From Pseudomonadota bacterium (GTDB taxonomy: Bacteria > Myxococcota > Myxococcia > Myxococcales > Myxococcaceae), in NCBI GenBank assembly GCA_023424585.1, contig JAFADT010000155.1, forward strand, positions 1-8,204: a stretch of DNA of 8,204 nt. The letters run 5' to 3'. Under the pieces are notes generated by a model. It saw nothing but the letters and a program-made list of their open reading frames with translations. It was not told the origin of the DNA and did no database searches. This document shows positions 1 to 6,031 of the stretch, one piece after another. Both the position numbers and the translations under genes were made by a program. Each line of letters opens with the position of its first letter. The stretch's first letter is position 1.

Positions 1-1
1 C

Positions 2-241
2 AACTGGACCATGACCGGCGATCACAACCTCATCAGCAAGGCGATGTGCCTGTTCATGGACATGGACAAGATGGTGGGCAAGGACTTCGAGAAGGGCCTC
101 GCCAGCATGAAGACCGCCGCCCAGGCCGAGGTCACCCAGCGCGCCGAGGCCGAAGCCGCTCGCAAGGCCGCCGAAGCCAGGGCCGCCGAGCAAGCCGCGC
201 CCGCGGAAGGCACGCCCGCCGTCGCCACGCCCACCCCGTAG
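2..241 (+). CDS. SRPBCC (polyketide cyclase-like) family protein, C-terminal part
   Basis: This is the last 79 codons of a gene entering from the left edge, ending at TAG 239-241. The visible start (N-W-T-M-T-G, then K-A-M-C-L-F-M-D-M-D-K-M-V-G and D-F-E-K-G-L-A-S-M-K) matches the final beta-strand and long C-terminal helix typical of SRPBCC proteins annotated as polyketide cyclase/dehydratase in myxobacteria. That fold makes a deep hydrophobic ligand pocket closed by this helix; the ligand cannot be told from here. After about residue 43 the helix runs into an Ala/Glu/Arg-rich stretch and then a Pro/Thr/Ala tail (about 35 residues), which is longer than the family core and probably a charged helix with a disordered end. 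The ATG at 11 is internal and is not the start. The family call is fairly safe; the function is open. Confidence 0.75.
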   Translation, partial: NWTMTGDHNLISKAMCLFMDMDKMVGKDFEKGLASMKTAAQAEVTQRAEAEAARKAAEARAAEQAAPAEGTPAVATPTP

Positions 242-285
242 TCCACGGCCGCGACCTCGCGCCCACACGGATCGTCGACTGGTTC

Positions 286-654
286 GTGACCCTCTACAGG
301 CTGAAGCGCTCGAGGGCGCTCGATGACCCGGCGCCCTTTCGTGCGTTCGATGTCGCGTCGGCGCTCGAAAAGCCTTTCGCTGTCGCGCATGTGAAGGACC
401 TGCTGGCCCAGCTCCGGGGACTGGTGGCCGAAGCCTGCCTGAAGGATGCGCGCGACAAGGCGGACCTCCTGTCCCGCGCGACGGCCGCGTTCCACCATCC
501 GACGCTCGTCTCACAGACCGCCAAGGACAACCTGGAGCCTCGGCTTCGAGCGATCATCAAGCTGCTGCTTCGCGGAATGACGTCAAGCGGAAGAGGGGCG
601 GCCCTTGCTCCGGCCGCCCCTCCCCTCACCTCAAGGGATCCCCCTACTTCGTGA
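286..654 (+). CDS. possible small hypothetical protein (122 aa, GTG start)
   Basis: I do not recognise this protein. The frame is open from the SRPBCC stop to TGA 652-654. About 81% of third positions are G/C over 271-585, higher than first positions (about 69%), which supports this frame over the antisense one. The first usable start in the intergenic part is GTG 286; no good Shine-Dalgarno precedes it. Residues 1-97 look protein-like and mostly helical, with Leu, Ala, Lys and Asp/Glu (for example H-V-K-D-L-L-A-Q-L-R-G-L-V-A-E-A). The last 20 or so residues are Ala/Pro/Ser-rich because the frame runs through the hairpin at 593-622. It ends 11 bases inside the 3' end of the convergent GH3 gene. 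It could be a real small gene, or a 5'-truncated remnant. There is no membrane segment or signal peptide. Confidence 0.4.
   Translation: MTLYRLKRSRALDDPAPFRAFDVASALEKPFAVAHVKDLLAQLRGLVAEACLKDARDKADLLSRATAAFHHPTLVSQTAKDNLEPRLRAIIKLLLRGMTSSGRGAALAPAAPPLTSRDPPTS
593..622 (-). terminator. strong hairpin terminator of the GH3 gene (possibly bidirectional)
   Basis: A perfect 11-bp inverted repeat, GAGGGGCGGCC at 593-603 and GGCCGCCCCTC at 612-622, encloses an 8-base loop. It lies 21 bases beyond the GH3 stop codon. Read on the minus strand, the stem is followed by TTCCGCTT, a modest T-rich run; on the + strand what follows is C-rich. It therefore fits best as the intrinsic terminator of the minus-strand genes, sitting between convergent transcription units. 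It also lies inside the 3' end of the doubtful + strand ORF 286-654. Confidence 0.75.
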
Positions 655-3600
655 AGGTGATGGGCCCGGAGGACAGCGTGGTGTTGTTCGCGCCGTCCAC
701 CGCGCGCACGCGCCACGTGTGCGAGCCCGCGGTCAGACCGTTCAGCGTCGTCTGCTCCGTGCCCACGCCGTACACCTCGAACTCCCACAGCGAGTAGCCA
801 TACGCCGTCGCGCGCTGCACGCCGCGCATGCGCACGTAGCGGCCCACGCCGGCCACCGTCCAGTCGTCGATGCCGCCGTCGCCGGTGTCCACCGTCTTCA
901 GCGCCGTCCAGGTGGCGTTGTCCAGCGACGCCTCCAGGACGTAGCGGCGGCCGTACGCGGCCTCCCAGTTCAGCACGATGCGCTTGAGCGAGTAGATGGC
1001 CCCCAGGTCGACGGTGATGGACTCCGTGTCACCCGTCGTCGCCGTGCCCACGCTGGACCAGCGCGTCGCCAGGCTGCCGTCCACCGCGTCGTTCGCGCTG
1101 CCGAACTCCACGGACGTGGCGTAGGCATTCTTCCCCAGCGCCAGGTTCGTCCCCGTCGGCACCGGCGTGCTGCGCAGGATGGACGGGCTGCGGTCCGCGC
1201 CGTCCACGATGAGGACGTACTCCGCCACGCCCGCGCCCACGTCCGTCGTCTGCTCCCAGATGAAGCGCGTGGGCGTGCCCGGCACCGACTGGCCGGCCGA
1301 TGGCGACAGCGCCGCGAACGCCGCCGGCGGCGTCGTGTCGTTCAGCGTGAAGGTGAACGTCGAGGACTGCGTCACGCCGTTCGCCCAGTTGAACGCCTTC
1401 ACGAACCAGGTGTGCGTCCCGTTCGCCAGCTTCAGCCCGTCCAGCGCCGCCGTCGGCGTCTTCGTGATGGCCACCGGCATCGCGCCACCATCGAGGAACA
1501 CCTCGTAGCGCTGGATGCCCGTCTGCGGATCGCTGCTCGCGGACCAGGTGAACGCCGGACGCGTGCCGGTGATCACCAGGTTGTTCGCGGGTGTGAGCAG
1601 GTTGAACGCCACGGGCGGCGTGGCGTCCGTCAGGCCGAAGCCCTGGATGCCGGAGCCGTACTGGTACAGCGGGTTGCCGTAGGTGGGCGGCACCGGCAGG
1701 CCCGCAGCGATCTTCTGGCGGATGGCCGCGCGCTCCGCGTCCGTCGCGCCCAGGTCGAACGGCAGGTCCCACTTCTCCAACTGGTCGTTCTCCACGTCCG
1801 TGCCGATCTGGCTCATGGCGCGCGGCAGCTGCCACGGCGTCTTGCCGCGCGGCAGCACGTCGCCGAACAGCACGTCCGCCACCGCGTATCCACCCATGTC
1901 ACCCGGGCGGTACGCCAGCATCAGCGCGTTGGCCAGGGGCACCACGTTCGTCAGCACGTAGGGCCGGGGGCTGATGACCACCACCGTCGTGGGGATGCCG
2001 CGCGACTTGAAGCTGTTGATGACGCCGTACTGGTCGCCCCACTTCGCGTCGTGGGCCGGGCCAATCGGGTCGCCCGGCAGGTACGGCTTCTCCTTGTCCC
2101 ATTCCGTGCCGTGGGTGAAGTAGCTCTCACCCACCACCACGATGGCCGCGTCCGGTGTCACGCCGGCGGGGGTGTTGTCCTTGTAGACCGTGAGCCCCGC
2201 GGCCTCCGCGCGCACCTTCACCGCCGCGTAGATGGTCGGGTCGCCGAACTCGTTGCCGTGGAAGTCCGAGCGCCAGGTCACCATGCAGGACATGTCGTCC
2301 GCGCGAGGGCCCGCGATGACCAGCTTGCCGCCCGCCGGCAGGCGGATGGGCAGCGCGCCGTCGTTCTTCAGCAGCGTCATGGCCTCCTGGGCCGCGCGGC
2401 GCACCGCCGCCTTGCTGTCCGCGGTGTGCCACTGGGACGTGCCGGCCGGGCCCTGCTTGTACGGGTCCTCGAAGATGCCCAGGCGGAACTTCAGGTCCAG
2501 GATGCGGCGCACGGAGTCGTTGATGCGCTCGACCGGGACCTCGTTCTCGAAGTTGGCCATGGCCTGCGGCGTCGCGCCGCCCATCACGTCCGAACCCGCC
2601 GTCGCGGAGCGCACCCACGAGCCCGACGGCAGCCAGTCCGAGCAGATGACGCCGGTGTACTTCAGCTGGTTGCGCAGGTAGTTGAGGATGCCCGGGTTGT
2701 CACCCGCACCGTAGCCCTCCGGCCCCAGCAGCCAGCTGCCCGCGTAGCCCGGCATGATGCCGCTGGTGCCCGCCTCGATGGCCGCGTGCCACGGACGCAT
2801 GTGGTAGTGGATGGTGGTGCCGTCGTAGGTGATGCCCGCCTCGCCGCCGGCGCCCTGCCCCGGCCAGTGCTTCGTCGTCACCCAGATGGAGCTCGGGTTC
2901 ACCTCGGGGCCGCCCTGGAGGCCCGCGATGAGCGCGCGGGTGATGCCCGCCGCCAGGTCCGCGTCCTCGCCGTTGCCCTCCTGGATGCGCGGATAGAGGA
3001 CCTTGGTGTTCACCTCCGCCAGCGGCGACAGCGTCCCGCGGCTGCCGATGGCCAGCTGCTCGCGGCGCTGGATGTCGCCCATCTCGTAGATGGTGTCCAG
3101 GTCGCGGCTGGCCGCCAGCGCCGGCTGCGTGGGCCAGCTCGTCTTGTAGCCGTGGATGGTGTCACCCGCGTCGATGTGCGGGATGCCCAGGCGCGTGGCC
3201 GCGGACGCCTTCTGGAACAGGGGGATGTCCGTGGGCGACAGGGGCCCCATCTGGAAGCCCGCCTCCGGGTACGTCTTGGCGTCGTAGAACATCTGGAGCG
3301 CCTTCTCGTGCAGGGTCATGCGGCCCAGGAGGTCGTTCACGCGCACGGAGATGGGGTTGTGCCAGTCCTCGTACGGCTCGATCGTCCCGTTCTTGTTCAG
3401 GTCGCGCATGCCGTTGATGAGGTTGACGCCGTCCGCCTGCGTCTCCACCACCGGCAGGTACACGCTGAAGTTGCCGACGTCCGAGCGCGACGTGCCACCG
3501 CCCGACAGCGTGGCCACGACGTACCACTTGTAGGTCCAGCGGTCCGGCAGGTCCTCCGTGAAGGTGAAGGACGTGCCCGTCTGCGACGCCACCTGCGTGT

Positions 3601-5140
3601 ACCGGTCCAACAGGCTGCCCGCCGCCATCCAGTCGTAGTCGTTGCGCGTGAGGTTGACGTAGAGCTTGTAGTTCGTCGCCCCCGTCACCGCGGCCCACGA
3701 CAGCGTGGGACGGCGGGTGTTGGTGACCATCGCGTTGTTCGCCGGTGAGGCCAGGCGGAACGCCCCGGCCACCGGCAGCGGCGCGGGCGCCACGTAGGGG
3801 TCCGGGATGATGGTGGGGTCGCGCGGATCCGTGGGGCCATTGCCCGTGGAGAAGATCTCCACGTTCCAGTCCGCGCCCTGCACCGCCAGCGCCGTGACGG
3901 ACTGCGCGCGCTGCTGCACGCCGTTCACGTCCACCACCGCCAGGCGGATGTCCGTGTTGGGCTGCGTGGGGGAGAACTGGTTCTTCGACAGCGTCACCGT
4001 CGTGTTGGGCGGGAACGTGAGCTGGTAGGTGAAGGGCCCCGGCGGGTTGCGCACGGACGGCGTGGTGTTGCCCTCCTCTGGCACCGGCGTCACCGACAGC
4101 GGCGCGGGCGACACGTTGATCTTCGCGTAGGCCAGCTCCGGGAAGTTCAGCTTGATGGTCTGGTTCGTCGTCTGCGTGGGCGGCGGCGTCGTGCCCCCGT
4201 TCTGATAGACCTCGAAGGACCACAGCGAATAGCCGTAGCCCGTGCCGCGCTCCGTGCCGCGCATGCGGATGTAGCGGTACGTGCCAGAGACGGGGATCTC
4301 CCGGCGGCCGATGGCGCCGTTGGTCACCGTGTTGAGCGTGGTCCAGTTGGCGTCGTCGTTGGAGCCATCAATCGTATACGTCTTGCCGTAGGCGTCCTCC
4401 CAGTCCAGTACCACCTTGCCCACGACCTGGGACGAGCCCAGGTCCACGCGGATCCACTGCGGGTCCACGCCCTGCGCGGAGGCCCAGCGCGTGTTGATGT
4501 CGCCGTCGAACGCGAAGCCCGGCTGGAGCCCCGCGGCGTCCGCCTCCACGCTGGACGCGGTGGCCGGCCGGTTGCGCGCCAGGTCCGTGTTGGTGGGGGG
4601 TGGCGTGCCGCCCGTCTCATAGACGGCGAACTCCCACAGCGAATAGCCATACGCGGGCAGCGCGCGGGTGACGCCCTGCATGCGGATGTACCGCCCCGAG
4701 GTGCCGGACGGCAGCGTCAGGTCATCCACCGCGCCGTCGCCGGTGTTCACCGTCAGCGCGTCGGTGAAGGTCGCGTTGTTGTTGGAGACCTGGATCTTGT
4801 AGACGGTGGCGTATGCCGCCTCCCAGGTGAGCACCACGCGCCCGATGGTGCGCGTCTGGCCCAGGTCCACGGTGATCCATTCGTTCGCGCTGAAGCCGCT
4901 GGCCCAGCGCGTGCCACCGTCGCCGTCCACCGCATACTGGCCCAGGAACGGCCCCTCGGCGGAGGAGGTAGAGGTGGGCTTGTTCAGCGCCAGGTTCGTC
5001 TGCGCGCGGGCGTCGGACGCGCCCAGCAGGGACACCACCAGCAGCACCGCCGCGAAGGCCTGCAACAACCAGACGCGCGGTGCCTCAGCGAGACAGGGAC
5101 TTGCGCCCCTGCTTGACAACAGCGAGGAGGACTCAGACAT
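644..5140 (-). CDS. secreted multidomain glycoside hydrolase family 3 enzyme with three discoidin (F5/8C) modules
   Basis: Predicted product is 1498 aa. GH3 enzymes are exo-acting retaining beta-glycosidases (beta-glucosidase, exo-glucanase, xylosidase and others); the exact substrate cannot be read here. Order: signal peptide 1-46 (hydrophobic 23-40, likely cleavage A-R-A/Q); discoidin 49-174; Pro/Thr linker; discoidin 186-312; unrecognised beta-rich region about 320-458; FnIII/Ig-like 459-562; EF-hand-like loop 580-591 (DLNKNGTIEPYE); GH3 barrel about 600-885 with D-T-I-H-G (660-664), G-E-D (724-726), K-H-W-P-G (757-761) and nucleophile Asp835 in ICSDW; GH3 C-domain about 918-1108 with VVVGE (Glu1005; acid/base probably within 1005-1013) and DVLFGDVLPRGKTPWQLP; Ig-like 1174-1268; a second Ig-like domain split around discoidin 1332-1457. 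At 1498 aa it is far longer than the usual 700-900 aa. Start ATG 5140 is chosen for its AAGGAG site and the signal peptide directly behind it. Family call is very safe; substrate is unknown. Confidence 0.95.
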   Translation of the reverse strand: MSESSSLLSSRGASPCLAEAPRVWLLQAFAAVLLVVSLLGASDARAQTNLALNKPTSTSSAEGPFLGQYAVDGDGGTRWASGFSANEWITVDLGQTRTIGRVVLTWEAAYATVYKIQVSNNNATFTDALTVNTGDGAVDDLTLPSGTSGRYIRMQGVTRALPAYGYSLWEFAVYETGGTPPPTNTDLARNRPATASSVEADAAGLQPGFAFDGDINTRWASAQGVDPQWIRVDLGSSQVVGKVVLDWEDAYGKTYTIDGSNDDANWTTLNTVTNGAIGRREIPVSGTYRYIRMRGTERGTGYGYSLWSFEVYQNGGTTPPPTQTTNQTIKLNFPELAYAKINVSPAPLSVTPVPEEGNTTPSVRNPPGPFTYQLTFPPNTTVTLSKNQFSPTQPNTDIRLAVVDVNGVQQRAQSVTALAVQGADWNVEIFSTGNGPTDPRDPTIIPDPYVAPAPLPVAGAFRLASPANNAMVTNTRRPTLSWAAVTGATNYKLYVNLTRNDYDWMAAGSLLDRYTQVASQTGTSFTFTEDLPDRWTYKWYVVATLSGGGTSRSDVGNFSVYLPVVETQADGVNLINGMRDLNKNGTIEPYEDWHNPISVRVNDLLGRMTLHEKALQMFYDAKTYPEAGFQMGPLSPTDIPLFQKASAATRLGIPHIDAGDTIHGYKTSWPTQPALAASRDLDTIYEMGDIQRREQLAIGSRGTLSPLAEVNTKVLYPRIQEGNGEDADLAAGITRALIAGLQGGPEVNPSSIWVTTKHWPGQGAGGEAGITYDGTTIHYHMRPWHAAIEAGTSGIMPGYAGSWLLGPEGYGAGDNPGILNYLRNQLKYTGVICSDWLPSGSWVRSATAGSDVMGGATPQAMANFENEVPVERINDSVRRILDLKFRLGIFEDPYKQGPAGTSQWHTADSKAAVRRAAQEAMTLLKNDGALPIRLPAGGKLVIAGPRADDMSCMVTWRSDFHGNEFGDPTIYAAVKVRAEAAGLTVYKDNTPAGVTPDAAIVVVGESYFTHGTEWDKEKPYLPGDPIGPAHDAKWGDQYGVINSFKSRGIPTTVVVISPRPYVLTNVVPLANALMLAYRPGDMGGYAVADVLFGDVLPRGKTPWQLPRAMSQIGTDVENDQLEKWDLPFDLGATDAERAAIRQKIAAGLPVPPTYGNPLYQYGSGIQGFGLTDATPPVAFNLLTPANNLVITGTRPAFTWSASSDPQTGIQRYEVFLDGGAMPVAITKTPTAALDGLKLANGTHTWFVKAFNWANGVTQSSTFTFTLNDTTPPAAFAALSPSAGQSVPGTPTRFIWEQTTDVGAGVAEYVLIVDGADRSPSILRSTPVPTGTNLALGKNAYATSVEFGSANDAVDGSLATRWSSVGTATTGDTESITVDLGAIYSLKRIVLNWEAAYGRRYVLEASLDNATWTALKTVDTGDGGIDDWTVAGVGRYVRMRGVQRATAYGYSLWEFEVYGVGTEQTTLNGLTAGSHTWRVRAVDGANNTTLSSGPITFTK
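770..1147 (-). repeat. discoidin/F5-8C module 3 of the GH3 enzyme (residues 1332-1457)
   Basis: This module begins N-L-A-L-G-K, contains the usual A-V-D-G...T-R-W and I-T-V-D-L-G core, and ends Y-G-Y-S-L-W-E-F-E-V-Y. Such jelly-roll modules bind glycans, often with calcium. It shares the same ending with modules 1 and 2. It differs from them by lying at the C-terminus, between two halves of an Ig-like domain rather than between Pro/Thr linkers. Confidence 0.85.
4205..4585 (-). repeat. discoidin/F5-8C module 2 of the GH3 enzyme (residues 186-312)
   Basis: It starts D-L-A-R-N-R-P-A-T-A-S-S, carries A-F-D-G-D-I-N-T-R-W and W-I-R-V-D-L-G, and ends Y-G-Y-S-L-W-S-F-E-V-Y. It is tandem with module 1. 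Both are followed by similar linkers (GGTPPPTN and GGTTPPPTQ), which suggests duplication of module plus linker as one unit. Confidence 0.88.
4619..4996 (-). repeat. discoidin/F5-8C module 1 of the GH3 enzyme (residues 49-174)
   Basis: It lies directly after the predicted signal peptide. It starts N-L-A-L-N-K-P-T-S-T-S-S-A-E, contains A-V-D-G-D-G-G-T-R-W and W-I-T-V-D-L-G, and ends Y-G-Y-S-L-W-E-F-A-V-Y. The N-terminal position suggests that it anchors or targets the enzyme to polysaccharide or to the cell surface. Confidence 0.88.
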
Positions 5141-5150
5141 TGGGGGACGA

Positions 5151-5156
5151 CTCCTT
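5151..5156 (-). promoter_or_regulatory. Shine-Dalgarno site that fixes the GH3 start
   Basis: On the minus strand AAGGAG lies 10 bases before ATG 5138-5140. The open frame extends 40 codons further upstream to 5260. That extension is Arg/Ser/Cys-rich, unlike a protein N-terminus, and would put the signal peptide deep inside the chain. The site therefore favours 5140 as the start. Confidence 0.8.
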
Positions 5157-5299
5157 GGGTAGGAACACCGAGACACCTGCGTTCGCACGCACCGCCAGGA
5201 CGCGCGGCGGACGCAAGGGACTTCCCTGCTGGGGGACTGCCTCCCTGCATCGAGAGACACCGCACGCGGGGGCGTGACGGCGCCCTCAGGACAAGGCTG

Positions 5300-5338
5300 G
5301 GGCGCTCCGGCTGCCTGACGGCGACAGCCGGCCCGCCC
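5300..5338 (-). terminator. hairpin after the lipoprotein operon, possible terminator or attenuator
   Basis: The outer stem is GGGCG 5300-5304 with CGCCC 5334-5338, followed by a 2x2 internal loop. The inner stem is CCGGCTG 5307-5313 with CAGCCGG 5325-5331, around an 11-base loop. It starts 21 bases past the stop codon of the lipoprotein gene. The bases following it on the minus strand (CCAGCCTTGTCC) are not a good T-run. It may therefore reduce rather than stop read-through into the GH3 gene. Confidence 0.45.
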
Positions 5339-5359
5339 TTCCTGGCACTGCGTTCCTGC

Positions 5360-6031
5360 CTAGTTCGCGGTGAAGTACAGGTTGTCGAGCAGGAGGGACT
5401 GACCGGTCGTTCCACCCTCGGCCGCGAAGGTGAACGGTGACGAGACGTCGTTGAGCTTCAGGCCCGCCGCGACGAAGTCCGCGACGGGGATGGCCAGGTG
5501 GTGCCACTCACCATCGTTCACCCAGCCGTACCCGCTGGCGGCGAGCGGGTTGCCCTTCTCGCTGGTGCCGGTGCCGCTGGACATGCCGATCTTCACGTTG
5601 GCGAAGGCGGCATCGGACGACTTCATGCTGACGTGGAGCGTCTTCCACGCGTCGAAGTTGTGCGTCTGCTTCCAGTGCACCCCGAAGCCCATCCACGGCT
5701 TGCCGTTCTGCACGATGCGATCCGCGGACCTGCCCTCGATGTGGTCCGGGTCGGACTCCACGTAGACGGTGTTCTCGTAGAGGTAGAAGTTGGAGTCGAC
5801 GTTGTCGAGGATGATCTCCTGCGAGCGGCCCGTCTCGTAGAAGATGCCCACCATCAGGCGGGCCTCGCCGGCCTCGTAGGGGAACGGCCCGGGCAGCATC
5901 TGCGGATCCGGCTCCGTCCCGCCGTCGGGGTCCAGGTTGCCCGGCAGCTCCTGGCCGGTGTAGTCCGCCGGGCCCGGATCCGGGCGGCAGGCGGCGAGCA
6001 GCAGCAACAGTCCCCACACCGGCTTCTTCAT
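5360..6031 (-). CDS. surface lipoprotein with glycan-binding-like beta-sandwich
   Basis: Predicted product is 223 aa. It has a short type II signal peptide (M-K-K, then hydrophobic 5-14) with lipobox L-A-A-C and lipidated Cys15, then an Asp/Pro/Gly-rich spacer (16-50) that would hold the domain off the membrane. Residues about 55-223 form a beta-rich domain. W-H-H-L-A-I-P-V-A-D-F (176-186), V-S-S-P-F-T-F (196-202) and L-L-L-D-N-L-Y-F (213-220) are the pattern of galactose-binding-like sandwiches such as the module at the C-terminus of ExoP-type GH3 exoglucanases. Many exposed-type aromatics (W113, W120, W129, W170, W176) fit sugar binding. Its ATG overlaps the previous stop as ATGA (6028-6031), so it is translationally coupled. 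The frame continues upstream to 6385 but that part is only a shadow. The fold is inferred; the ligand is unknown. Confidence 0.85.
   Translation of the reverse strand: MKKPVWGLLLLLAACRPDPGPADYTGQELPGNLDPDGGTEPDPQMLPGPFPYEAGEARLMVGIFYETGRSQEIILDNVDSNFYLYENTVYVESDPDHIEGRSADRIVQNGKPWMGFGVHWKQTHNFDAWKTLHVSMKSSDAAFANVKIGMSSGTGTSEKGNPLAASGYGWVNDGEWHHLAIPVADFVAAGLKLNDVSSPFTFAAEGGTTGQSLLLDNLYFTAN

Larger units (their letters stand above)
5141..5359 (-). other. gap between the lipoprotein operon and the GH3 gene
   Basis: This 219-base stretch has no convincing gene. It holds the hairpin at 5300-5338, the Shine-Dalgarno at 5151-5156, a short inverted repeat AGGGA-CT-TCCCT at 5216-5227, another inverted repeat CACGC-GGGG-GCGTG at 5263-5276, and TGGGGGAC in the same orientation at 5141-5148 and 5230-5237. 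I could not see a convincing -35/-10 pair. It is long enough for a GH3-specific promoter, but that is inference. Confidence 0.5.

Noticed and set aside
46..285. Upstream extension of the small + strand ORF to ATG 46
   Set aside because: It lies within the SRPBCC gene in another frame and encodes Arg/Gly/His-rich shadow sequence; no start codon occurs between 49 and 285.
22..498. Minus-strand open frame opposite the SRPBCC gene and the small + strand ORF
   Set aside because: Its third-position GC is lower than that of the + strand frame, and half of it is antisense to a recognisable SRPBCC domain.
578..585. Perfect palindrome TGACGTCA near the terminator
   Set aside because: Eight-base palindromes are expected by chance and it lies downstream of all minus-strand genes, not in a promoter position.
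605..3748. Very long open + strand frame (1047 codons) opposite the GH3 gene
   Set aside because: It is Arg/His/Val-rich low-complexity sequence with no domain signature, produced by the GC-rich antisense of a clear GH3 gene.
5141..5260. Extended GH3 start at 5260
   Set aside because: The 40 extra residues are Arg/Ser/Cys-rich and would bury the signal peptide; ATG 5140 has a good AAGGAG site.
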